Shown: positions 51,774-59,056 of the stretch, piece after piece
Layout of the letters: every line of letters starts with the position of its first letter
Position numbering within the stretch: the stretch's first letter is position 1
Assembly: GCF_003330845.1 (NCBI RefSeq)
Contig: NZ_CP026121.1
Coordinates: 7,607,501-7,671,500, forward strand
Length of the DNA stretch: 64,000 bases
DNA from: Streptomyces sp. Go-475
GTDB lineage: Bacteria; Actinomycetota; Actinomycetes; Streptomycetales; Streptomycetaceae
Direction: 5' to 3'
Notes under the pieces: model-generated
Database searches by the model: none
What the model was told of the DNA's origin: nothing
Seen by the model: the letters and a program-made list of their open reading frames with translations, nothing else
Program-made: the position numbers and the translations under genes

Positions 51774-52530
51774 ACTACGCCCCGTCGTTCACCCCGCAGG
51801 GGTGAAGGACCGGCGCAGCGGTGAGCACTGGATGGGACGCCTCTACATGCGCGAGGTGTCCCTGCGGGTCGACCGCTACCTGGTCAACACCAGGGTCACG
51901 CCCAACCAGCTCACGTACCTGATGACCGTCTTCGGTGTGCTCGCGGCCCCGGCACTGCTCGTGCCGGGGATCCCGGGCGCCGTGCTCGGCGTGGTGTGCG
52001 TCCAGATGTACCTGCTGCTGGACTGCGTCGACGGCGAGATCGCCCGCTGGAAGAAGCAGTACTCGCTCAACGGCGTCTACCTGGACCGCGTCGGCGCCTA
52101 CCTCACCGACGCCGCCGTGCTCACCGGCTTCGGCCTGCGCGCCGCCGACCTGTGGGGCAGCGGCCGCATCGACTGGCTGTGGGCCTTCCTCGGCACCCTG
52201 GCCGCCCTCGGCGCCATCCTCATCAAGGCCGAGACCGACCTCGTCGGCGTCGCCCGCCACCAGGCCGGCAAGCCGCCGGTCAAGGAGGCCGCCGCCGAGA
52301 TGCGCTCCTCCGGCATGGCGCTGGCCCGCAAGGCCGCCGCCGCCCTGAAGTTCCACCGCCTCATCCTCGGCATCGAGGCGTCCCTGCTGATCCTGGTCCT
52401 GGCGATCGTCGACCACGTCCGCGGCGACCTGTTCTTCTCCCGGCTCGGCGTGGCCGTGCTGGCCGGCATCGCCCTGGTGCAGACGCTGCTGCACCTGGTC
52501 TCCATCCTCGCTTCGAGCAGGCTGAAGTGA
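51751..52530 (+). CDS. CDP-alcohol phosphatidyltransferase-family protein with changed active site
   Basis: 259 residues, about six membrane helices. The motif reads DCVDGEIARW then NGVYLDRVGAYLTD: the first three aspartates (91, 94, 112) and Gly/Arg are intact, but the fourth, the catalytic-base aspartate expected at 116, is alanine; an Asp occurs four residues later. Either Asp120 serves instead, or the protein is inactive or non-classical. It overlaps the dehydrogenase by 23 bp and shares GTGA with the glycosyltransferase. Compared with the 601-residue paralogue it is the minimal core only. Confidence 0.85.
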   Translation: MSRPSVAELRPVVHPAGVKDRRSGEHWMGRLYMREVSLRVDRYLVNTRVTPNQLTYLMTVFGVLAAPALLVPGIPGAVLGVVCVQMYLLLDCVDGEIARWKKQYSLNGVYLDRVGAYLTDAAVLTGFGLRAADLWGSGRIDWLWAFLGTLAALGAILIKAETDLVGVARHQAGKPPVKEAAAEMRSSGMALARKAAAALKFHRLILGIEASLLILVLAIVDHVRGDLFFSRLGVAVLAGIALVQTLLHLVSILASSRLK

Positions 52531-53408
52531 GCGGCATGAAGGTCGGCGCCGTCATCATCACCATGGGCAACCGCCCCGACGAGCTGCGCGCCCTCCTCGA
52601 CTCGGTCGCCAAGCAGGACGGCGACCCGGTCGAGGTGGTCGTCGTCGGCAACGGCTCGCCCGTCCCGGACGTCCCCGAGGGCGTCCGCACGATCGAACTG
52701 CCCGAGAACCTCGGCATCCCCGGCGGCCGCAACGTCGGCATCGAGGCCTTCGGCCCGGCCGGCCGGGACGTCGACATCCTGCTCTTCCTCGACGACGACG
52801 GGCTCCTCGCGAGCCACGACACCGCCGAACTGTGCCGCGAGGCGTTCGAGGCCGACCCGAAGCTCGGCATCATCAGCTTCCGCATAGCCGACCCGGACAC
52901 CGGCGTCACCCAGCGCCGCCACGTCCCCCGGCTGCGCGCCGCGGACCCGATGCGCTCCTCCCGGGTCACCACCTTCCTGGGCGGCGCCAACGCCGTCCGC
53001 ACCCGCGTCTTCGCCGACGTCGGCGGCCTGCCCGACGCGTTCTTCTACGCCCATGAGGAGACCGACCTCGCCTGGCGGGCCCTCGACGCCGGCTGGATGA
53101 TCGACTACCGGTCGGACATGGTGCTCTACCACCCGACGACCGCCCCCTCGCGGCACGCGGTCTACCACCGCATGGTCGCCCGCAACCGCGTCTGGCTGGC
53201 CCGCCGCAACCTCCCCGCGCCCCTCGTCCCCGTCTACCTCGGCGTGTGGCTGCTGCTCACCCTTCTGCGCCGCCCCTCCCGCCGCGCCCTGCGCGCCTGG
53301 TTCGGCGGCTTCCGCGAGGGCTGGACCACCCCGTGCGGACCCCGCCGGCCCATGAAGTGGCGTACGGTGTGGCGGCTGACCCGGCTGGGCCGGCCCCCGG
53401 TGATCTGA
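52527..53408 (+). CDS. GT2-family glycosyltransferase
   Basis: 293 residues. Type A (GT-A) fold: VGAVIITMGNRPDELRALLDSV, VVVVGNGSPVPDVPEG, GIPGGRNVGIEAFG, LLFLDDDGLLA (the DxD metal motif), FLGGANAVRTRVFADVGGLPDAFFYAHEETDLAWRAL (the ED-type motif). It adds a sugar from a nucleotide-sugar to an acceptor. C-terminal basic amphipathic part may touch membrane. GTG at 52527 overlaps the previous stop (GTGA). A role in glycosylating the polymer or lipid made by the operon is inferred from position. Confidence 0.87.
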   Translation: MSGMKVGAVIITMGNRPDELRALLDSVAKQDGDPVEVVVVGNGSPVPDVPEGVRTIELPENLGIPGGRNVGIEAFGPAGRDVDILLFLDDDGLLASHDTAELCREAFEADPKLGIISFRIADPDTGVTQRRHVPRLRAADPMRSSRVTTFLGGANAVRTRVFADVGGLPDAFFYAHEETDLAWRALDAGWMIDYRSDMVLYHPTTAPSRHAVYHRMVARNRVWLARRNLPAPLVPVYLGVWLLLTLLRRPSRRALRAWFGGFREGWTTPCGPRRPMKWRTVWRLTRLGRPPVI

Positions 53409-53513
53409 CAAGCTCGTATCCGGAGTGTCCGGGAGCACCCGGGCCGTACCCTGGCCCCCGGCTCATGCCAGGCCCGCACAGGCCGCGCATCTCGAAGACG
53501 AAAGTTTCCACTA

Positions 53514-54443
53514 GTGAGTGAGACAACGCACGACGCCCCGGTCGCGGTGAGCGCGCCGGCGGCGCCCGACGAGGGCCTCACGGCGGCGGAACTCGCCGCC
53601 AAGCACGGGCTGAGCGTCAGTGGCGCCCGGCCGTCCCTCATCGAGTACGTCCGTCAGCTCTGGGGACGGCGCCACTTCATCATCGCCTTCTCCCAGGCGA
53701 AGCTGACCGCCCAGTACAGCCAGGCCAAGCTCGGCCAGCTGTGGCAGGTGGCGACGCCACTGCTGAACGCGGCGGTGTACTTCTTCATCTTCGGCCTGCT
53801 CCTGGAGGCCGACCGGGGCATGTCCCGCGAGGTGTACATCCCGTTCCTGGTCACGGGCGTGTTCGTGTTCACCTTCACGCAGAGCTCGGTGATGGCGGGC
53901 GTGCGCGCGATCTCCGGCAACCTCGGCCTGGTCCGCGCCCTGCACTTCCCGCGCGCCTCCCTGCCGATCTCCTTCGCGCTGCAGCAGCTCCAGCAGCTGC
54001 TCTTCTCGATGATCGTGCTGTTCGCCGTGGCGATCGGCTTCGGCCATTACCCGGACCTGTCCTGGGCGCTGATCGTGCCGGTCCTCGTCCTGCAGTTCTG
54101 CTTCAACACCGGCCTCGCGCTGATCATGGCCCGGGCGGGCGCCAAGACCCCCGACCTCGCGCAGCTGATGCCGTTCGTGATGCGGACGTGGATGTACGCG
54201 TCCGGCGTGATGTTCTCCATCCCGATCTTCCTCGCGGACAAGCCGTCCTGGATGGCGAACGTCCTGCAGTGGAACCCGGCCGCGATCTACATGGACCTGA
54301 TGCGCTTCGCCCTCATCGACGCGTACGACTCCACGTACCTGCCCGACCACGTCTGGGCGGCCGCGGGCGGCTGGGCCGTGCTGTTCGCCCTGGGCGGCTT
54401 CGTGTACTTCTGGAAGGCGGAGGAGAGGTACGGCCGTGGCTGA
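53514..54443 (+). CDS. ABC-2 type permease (TagG/Wzm-like polysaccharide/teichoic acid export)
   Basis: 309 residues. Six membrane helices, no signal peptide; the sequence YVRQLWGRRHFIIAFSQAKLTAQYSQAKLGQLWQVATPLL is the hallmark of O-antigen/teichoic acid exporter permeases, as is LQWNPAAIYMDLMRFALID. A hydrophilic N-terminal tail of ~40 residues is present. It exports a finished lipid-linked or polymer substrate through the membrane with the ATPase of the next gene (starts overlap by 8 bp). GTG start at 53514; 105 bp after the glycosyltransferase, where a secondary promoter could lie. Confidence 0.9.
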   Translation: MSETTHDAPVAVSAPAAPDEGLTAAELAAKHGLSVSGARPSLIEYVRQLWGRRHFIIAFSQAKLTAQYSQAKLGQLWQVATPLLNAAVYFFIFGLLLEADRGMSREVYIPFLVTGVFVFTFTQSSVMAGVRAISGNLGLVRALHFPRASLPISFALQQLQQLLFSMIVLFAVAIGFGHYPDLSWALIVPVLVLQFCFNTGLALIMARAGAKTPDLAQLMPFVMRTWMYASGVMFSIPIFLADKPSWMANVLQWNPAAIYMDLMRFALIDAYDSTYLPDHVWAAAGGWAVLFALGGFVYFWKAEERYGRG

Positions 54444-55227
54444 GCAGAACGCCGAGCGGAACCAGGACGCGCGGATCCCCACCGTCATCGCGGACGACCT
54501 GCACATCGTCTACCGCGTCAACGGCGCCAAGACCGGCAAGGGCAGCGCCACCGCCGCCCTCAGCCGCATCATGAAGCGCGGCGAGGAGCGGGGCGTGCGC
54601 AAGGTGCACGCCGTGCGGGGCGTCTCCTTCGTCGCCTACCGCGGCGAGGCCATCGGCCTCATCGGCTCCAACGGCTCCGGCAAGTCGACCCTGCTGCGCG
54701 CCATCGCCGGCCTGCTGCCCGCCGAGCGGGGCAAGGTCTACACCGACGGCCAGCCCTCGCTGCTCGGCGTCAACGCGGCCCTGATGAACGACCTCACCGG
54801 CGAGCGCAACGTCATATTGGGCGGGCTCGCCATGGGCATGTCCCGCGAGGAGATCAGGGAGCGCTACCAGGACATCGTCGACTTCTCCGGCATCAACGAG
54901 AAGGGCGACTTCATCACCCTGCCCATGCGGACGTACTCCTCCGGCATGGCGGCCCGGCTCCGCTTCTCCATCGCCGCCGCCAAGGACCACGACGTCCTGA
55001 TGATCGACGAGGCCCTCGCCACCGGCGACCGCAAGTTCCAGAAGCGCTCCGAGGACCGCATCCGGGAGCTGCGCAAGGAAGCCGGCACGGTGTTTCTGGT
55101 CAGTCACAACAACAAGTCCATCCGCGACACCTGCAACCGCGTCCTGTGGCTGGAGCGCGGCGAGCTGCGCATGGACGGCCCGACCGACGAGGTGCTCAAG
55201 GAGTACGAGAAGTTCACCGGCAAGTAG
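54436..55227 (+). CDS. ABC transporter ATPase (TagH/Wzt-like polysaccharide/teichoic acid export)
   Basis: 263 residues. Walker A GLIGSNGSGKSTLLRAIAG, the family's LLGVNAALMNDLTGERNVILGGLAMGMSREEI region, signature TYSSGMAARLRFSIAAA, Walker B VLMIDEALATGDRKFQKRSE and switch His in VFLVSHNNKSIRDTC. The N-terminal extension (about 40 residues before the ABC core) is typical of Wzt/TagH. No C-terminal carbohydrate-binding module, so it is the minimal TagH form. Partner of the preceding permease. Ends at a strong terminator. Confidence 0.92.
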   Translation: MAEQNAERNQDARIPTVIADDLHIVYRVNGAKTGKGSATAALSRIMKRGEERGVRKVHAVRGVSFVAYRGEAIGLIGSNGSGKSTLLRAIAGLLPAERGKVYTDGQPSLLGVNAALMNDLTGERNVILGGLAMGMSREEIRERYQDIVDFSGINEKGDFITLPMRTYSSGMAARLRFSIAAAKDHDVLMIDEALATGDRKFQKRSEDRIRELRKEAGTVFLVSHNNKSIRDTCNRVLWLERGELRMDGPTDEVLKEYEKFTGK

Positions 55228-55240
55228 TCCGGCTCGGCCA

Positions 55241-55271
55241 GGGCCCCGCCGGAACTGTTCCGGCGGGGCCC
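55241..55271 (+). terminator. Strong terminator after the export operon
   Basis: GGGCCCCGCCGGAA-CTG-TTCCGGCGGGGCCC: a perfect 14-bp stem with a 3-nt loop, 14 nt after the ATPase stop codon. It separates the export operon from the hopanoid operon. Confidence 0.9.
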
Positions 55272-55524
55272 CGCGTCTGCAAAGGAAACGTCAACTCCGG
55301 CCGGTTTGAGGAATCTTGGGGCCAATCGGTGTGTTCTCGTGATGTGCGGGACACCCTGACGATCCTCGATGCGTTGTACAACGTAAGCTGTACCGGTCCC
55401 GAAACACGGCAATCAGGGCGATAATGCGCGACACCGCCCGTCGCACCGCCGTGCGGACGGCCGGGCGGCGTGTCCGAAATAGTGTGCATTGGGTCGGCAG
55501 TGTAGAACGGGAGATGTGACGGCA
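55272..55524. other. Hopanoid operon promoter region
   Basis: About 250 bp between the terminator and the leader ORF. It must contain the promoter of the hopanoid operon. No convincing -35/-10 pair was seen by eye. It includes the palindrome CGTTGTACAACG (55372-55383) and a nearby second TGTAC (CTGTACCGG, 55389-55397). Confidence 0.5.
55372..55383. promoter_or_regulatory. Perfect palindrome CGTTGTACAACG upstream of the hopanoid operon
   Basis: Exact 12-bp two-fold symmetry, 142 nt before the leader ORF, followed within 10 nt by another TGTAC half-site. Suits a TetR- or ArsR-like dimer. Regulator unknown. Confidence 0.5.
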
Positions 55525-55590
55525 ATGGCTACGGAAACTCCCCAGCTCCACACAGCACGTGCCGTCCCCGCACCGGGCAGCCGCTGGTGA
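55525..55590 (+). CDS. Candidate 21-residue leader ORF coupled to hpnC
   Basis: ATG at 55525 with GGGAG 11 nt upstream; the peptide begins MATETPQLHTARAVPAPG. Its stop TGA shares GTGA with the GTG start of hpnC, exactly as the other hopanoid genes are joined. Since hpnC has only a weak ribosome site (GGGCAG), translation of the leader could drive hpnC. Too short for normal gene calling; no function is known for the peptide itself. Confidence 0.55.
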   Translation: MATETPQLHTARAVPAPGSRW

Positions 55591-56489
55591 CGGGCACCGG
55601 CACGGCGCGCCCCCGCGACCCGGAGCGCGGCACCCTCGACAAGGCCGCGGGCGAGAACTTCCCGGTGGCCCCGTTCTTCCTGCCCCGGGCCTGGCGCACC
55701 GACCTCATGGCCGTCTACGGCTTCGCCCGCCTGGTCGACGACATCGGCGACGGCGACCTGGCCCCCGGCGGCGCCGACGCCCGACTGCTCGGCGTCTCCC
55801 CGCAGGAGACCGAGGACCGGCTGGTCCTGCTGGACGCCTTCGAGGCCGACCTGCGCAGGGTCTTCGACGCGACGCCCCGCCACCCGCTGCTGCGCCGCCT
55901 CCAGCCGACCGTCCGCCGCTGCTCCCTGACCCCCGAGCCGTTCCTCGGCCTGATCGCCGCCAACCGCCAGGACCAGCTGGTCGGCCGCTACGAGACCTAC
56001 GACGACCTGCTCGCCTACTGCGAGCTGTCGGCCAACCCCGTCGGCCGGCTCGTCCTCGCCGTCACCGGCACCTCGACGCCCGAGCGGATCCGCCGCTCCG
56101 ACATGATCTGCACCGCCCTCCAGATCGTCGAGCACCTCCAGGACGTGGCCGAGGACCTCGGCCGCGACCGCGTGTACCTGCCCGCCGCCGACATGAAGCG
56201 TTTTCACGTCCAGGAGGCGGATCTCGCCACGAAAACCGCCGGAGCGTCGGTCCGTGCGCTGATTGCGTACGAAGCGCAAAGGGCCCGGGATCTCCTGAAT
56301 GAAGGCGCCCCCCTGGTGGGTAGCGTCCACGGCAGGTTGAAGCTGCTGCTCGCAGGGTTCGTGGCGGGGGGAAGGGCGGCTCTGCACGCGATCGCCGCCG
56401 CCGACTACGACGTACTTCCCGGCCCGCCCAAGCCCGGCAAGGTCCAGTTGCTGCGTGAGGTGGGCGTGACTCTGCGAGGAGAGGGGTGA
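55587..56489 (+). CDS. hpnC: Presqualene-pathway enzyme HpnC (squalene/phytoene synthase fold)
   Basis: 300 residues. All-helical prenyltransferase with the two aspartate-rich motifs, VDDIGDGD (Asp51-Asp52, Asp55) and QDVAEDLGRDRVYLP. HpnC converts presqualene diphosphate to hydroxysqualene in the HpnCDE route. GTG start chosen by the overlap with the leader ORF and because similarity starts near ENFPVAPFFLPRAWRTDLMAVYGFARL. It opens the hopanoid operon; hpnD overlaps it by 4 bp (GTGA). Confidence 0.9.
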   Translation: MTGTGTARPRDPERGTLDKAAGENFPVAPFFLPRAWRTDLMAVYGFARLVDDIGDGDLAPGGADARLLGVSPQETEDRLVLLDAFEADLRRVFDATPRHPLLRRLQPTVRRCSLTPEPFLGLIAANRQDQLVGRYETYDDLLAYCELSANPVGRLVLAVTGTSTPERIRRSDMICTALQIVEHLQDVAEDLGRDRVYLPAADMKRFHVQEADLATKTAGASVRALIAYEAQRARDLLNEGAPLVGSVHGRLKLLLAGFVAGGRAALHAIAAADYDVLPGPPKPGKVQLLREVGVTLRGEG

Positions 56490-57436
56490 TCCGGACCGTG
56501 GAGTCGGAACCACACGCGTCCCCACCGGTACTCGCCGCCTACAGCTACTGCGAGGCCGTCACCGGGCGTCAGGCCCGTAACTTCGCCTACGGCATCCGGC
56601 TGCTGCCGACGCCCCAGCGCCGTGCGATGTCGGCGCTGTACGCGTTCTCGCGGCGGGTCGACGACATCGGCGACGGCGCGCTCGCCGACGACGTCAAGGT
56701 CGCCCGGCTGGAGGAGACCCGGGCGCTGCTCACCCGGATCCGGGACGGCGAGGTCGACGAGGACGACACCGACCCGGTGGCCGTCGCCCTCACGCACGCC
56801 GCCGGGCACTTCCCGATCCCGCTCGGCGGCCTGGACGAACTCATCGACGGCGTCCTGATGGACGTCCGCGGCGAGACCTACGAGACCTGGGACGACCTCA
56901 AGGTCTACTGCCGCTGCGTGGCGGGCGCCATCGGACGTCTCTCGCTCGGCGTGTTCGGCACGGAACCGGGGGCGCGCGGCGTCGACCGCGCGCCCGAGTA
57001 CGCCGACACGCTCGGGCTCGCGCTTCAGCTCACCAACATCCTCCGGGACGTCCGCGAGGACGCCGTGGGCGGACGCACCTACCTGCCCGCCGACGACCTC
57101 GCGAAATTCGGCTGCTCCGCCGGCTTCAGCGGGCCACGGCCACCGGAGGGCTCCGACTTCACGGGCCTCGTGCACTTCGAAGTGCGACGGGCCCGCGCTC
57201 TTTTCGCCGAGGGCTACCGGCTGCTGCCCATGCTCGACCGGCGCAGCGGCGCCTGCGTCGCCGCCATGGCCGGCATCTACCGCCGCCTCCTCGACCGCAT
57301 CGAGCGCGACCCGGAGGCCGTGCTGCGCGGTCGGGTCTCCCTGCCCGGCCGGGAGAAGGCGTACGTCGCCGTACGCGGCCTGTCCGGCCTGGACGCCCGG
57401 CATGTGACCCGACGGACCGTCAGGAGGCGTGCGTGA
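56486..57436 (+). CDS. hpnD: Presqualene diphosphate synthase HpnD
   Basis: 316 residues. Squalene synthase family with RNFAYGIRLLPTPQRRAMSALYAFSRRVDDIGDG (first aspartate motif, Asp59/60/63) and LRDVREDAVGGRTYLP (second). HpnD condenses two farnesyl diphosphates to presqualene diphosphate. GTG at 56486 in the overlap GTGATC with the hpnC stop, preceded by GAGGAGAGG. Paralogue of hpnC, but with a distinct C-terminal part (GREKAYVAVRGLSGLDARHV). Confidence 0.92.
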   Translation: MIRTVESEPHASPPVLAAYSYCEAVTGRQARNFAYGIRLLPTPQRRAMSALYAFSRRVDDIGDGALADDVKVARLEETRALLTRIRDGEVDEDDTDPVAVALTHAAGHFPIPLGGLDELIDGVLMDVRGETYETWDDLKVYCRCVAGAIGRLSLGVFGTEPGARGVDRAPEYADTLGLALQLTNILRDVREDAVGGRTYLPADDLAKFGCSAGFSGPRPPEGSDFTGLVHFEVRRARALFAEGYRLLPMLDRRSGACVAAMAGIYRRLLDRIERDPEAVLRGRVSLPGREKAYVAVRGLSGLDARHVTRRTVRRRA

Positions 57437-57564
57437 CGCACACAGACGCCGGCATCGGCACGAAGTGGCGGGCAACCCTCCGGCCGGGGCCCGCGTCCCT
57501 GACGGAGACGGCCGGTCGTGCGGCGTTCGAGTGGCGCGGCCGCCGCGCAGGGGAGGGTGCGTGA
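57433..57564 (+). CDS. DUF6380-type 43-residue mini-protein in the hopanoid operon
   Basis: Inserted between hpnD and hpnE. Starts at GTG 57433 (AGGAGG 6 nt upstream, GTGA overlap with hpnD) and ends at TGA 57564, sharing its last base with the hpnE ATG (TGATG). The sequence includes GTKWRATLRPGPASLTETAG and FEWRGRRAGEGA, the pattern I recognise as the DUF6380 family found across Streptomyces. It has many arginines and no membrane helix. Function unknown; its coupling at both ends suggests it is really translated. Confidence 0.75.
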   Translation: MTHTDAGIGTKWRATLRPGPASLTETAGRAAFEWRGRRAGEGA

Positions 57565-58991
57565 TGACCCACGGCACGAGGGCCCACGGCACGCGGTCCC
57601 ACGGACCGGTCGCGGACGGACGGCACGCCGTCGTGGTGGGCGGCGGACTCGCCGGCATCACCACCGCGCTCGCGCTCGCCGACGCCGGGGTGCGCGTCAC
57701 CCTGCTGGAGGGCAGGCCGAGACTGGGCGGCCTGGCCTTCTCCTTCCAGCGCGGCGACCTCACCGTCGACAACGGCCAGCACGTGTACCTGCGCTGCTGC
57801 ACCGCCTACCGCTGGTTCCTCGACCGCATCGAGGGCGCGGCACTGGCCCCGCTGCAGGACCGGCTCGACGTGCCCGTCCTGGACGTCGCGCGGCCCCCGG
57901 GGCGGCGGCTCGGCAGGCTGCGGCGGGACGCGCTGCCCGTGCCCCTGCACCTGGGGCGCAGCCTCGCCACCTATCCGCACCTGTCGCTCGCCGACCGCGC
58001 CAAGGTGGGCCGGGCCGCGCTCGCGCTGAAGGGGCTCGACCTCGCCGACCCCGCGCTGGACACGCAGGACTTCGGCAGCTGGCTGGCCGCGCACGGCCAG
58101 TCGGCGCGCGCCGTCGAGGCCCTGTGGGACCTGGTCGGGGTCGCCACCCTCAACGCGGTCGCCTCCGACGCCTCCCTGGGGCTCGCCGCGATGGTGTTCA
58201 AGACCGGTCTGCTGTCCGACCCGGGCGCGGCCGACATCGGCTGGGCGCGTGTGCCGTTGGGCGACCTGCACGACCGGCTGGCCCGCAAGGCGCTCGACGC
58301 CGCGGGCGTCCGTACCGAGGTCCGTACCCGCGTCACCTCCGTCTCCGCGGAGATGAACGGACGGTGGAGGGTCGAGGTTCCCGGCGAGACGCTGGAAGCG
58401 GACGCGGTGGTGCTCGCCGTACCGCAGCGCGAGGCGCACGACCTGCTGCCCGAGGGCGCCCTCGACGCGCCGGACCGGCTCCTGCGGATCGGCACCGCGC
58501 CGATCCTCAACGTCCATGTGGTGTACGACCGGAAGGTGCTCGGCCGGCCGTTCTTCACCGCGCTCGGGAGCCCGGTGCAGTGGGTCTTCGACCGGACCGA
58601 GGCCTCCGGGCTGCGCGAGGGGCAGTACCTCGCCCTGTCGCAGTCGGCGGCCCAGGACGAGATCGACGCGCCCGTGGCGGCGCTGCGCGAGCGGTACCTG
58701 CCGGAGCTGGAGCGGCTGCTGCCGCTGACCCGCGGCGCCGAAGTGAGGGACTTCTTCGTCACCCGGGAGCGCACGGCGACGTTCGCTCCCACCCCCGGCG
58801 TCGGGCGCCTCAGGCCCGGTGCCCGCACCAAGGCATCCGGCCTCTACCTGGCCGGAGCGTGGACCGCCACCGGGTGGCCCGCGACCATGGAGAGTGCGGT
58901 CCGCAGTGGTGTGAGCGCGGCGGACGCCGTGCTGGGCGCCCTGGGCCGGCCCCGCCCGCAGCACCTCTTCGAGTTCGAGGAGGCGGCGTGA
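57564..58991 (+). CDS. hpnE: Hydroxysqualene dehydroxylase HpnE (FAD-dependent amine oxidase-like)
   Basis: 475 residues. Starts with the FAD site AVVVGGGLAGITTALALADAGVRVTLLEGRP. Related to phytoene desaturases: GGLAFSFQRGDLTVDNGQHVYLRCCTAYRWFLDRI. C-terminal FAD segment GLYLAGAWTATGWPATMESAVRSG. HpnE reduces hydroxysqualene to squalene. ATG at 57564 preceded by GGGGAGGG and sharing its A with the mini-protein stop (TGATG). Confidence 0.92.
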   Translation: MTHGTRAHGTRSHGPVADGRHAVVVGGGLAGITTALALADAGVRVTLLEGRPRLGGLAFSFQRGDLTVDNGQHVYLRCCTAYRWFLDRIEGAALAPLQDRLDVPVLDVARPPGRRLGRLRRDALPVPLHLGRSLATYPHLSLADRAKVGRAALALKGLDLADPALDTQDFGSWLAAHGQSARAVEALWDLVGVATLNAVASDASLGLAAMVFKTGLLSDPGAADIGWARVPLGDLHDRLARKALDAAGVRTEVRTRVTSVSAEMNGRWRVEVPGETLEADAVVLAVPQREAHDLLPEGALDAPDRLLRIGTAPILNVHVVYDRKVLGRPFFTALGSPVQWVFDRTEASGLREGQYLALSQSAAQDEIDAPVAALRERYLPELERLLPLTRGAEVRDFFVTRERTATFAPTPGVGRLRPGARTKASGLYLAGAWTATGWPATMESAVRSGVSAADAVLGALGRPRPQHLFEFEEAA

Positions 58992-59056
58992 TGCTCGCTC
59001 GGCACGACGCGGCAGGCGGCCCCCGCACCCCCGGTACCGCGACAAGAGGAGAGACT

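Noticed and set aside
53409..53513. Separate promoter for the ABC exporter genes
   Set aside because: A TACCCT -10-like element exists but no -35 partner was found; kept only as a possibility.
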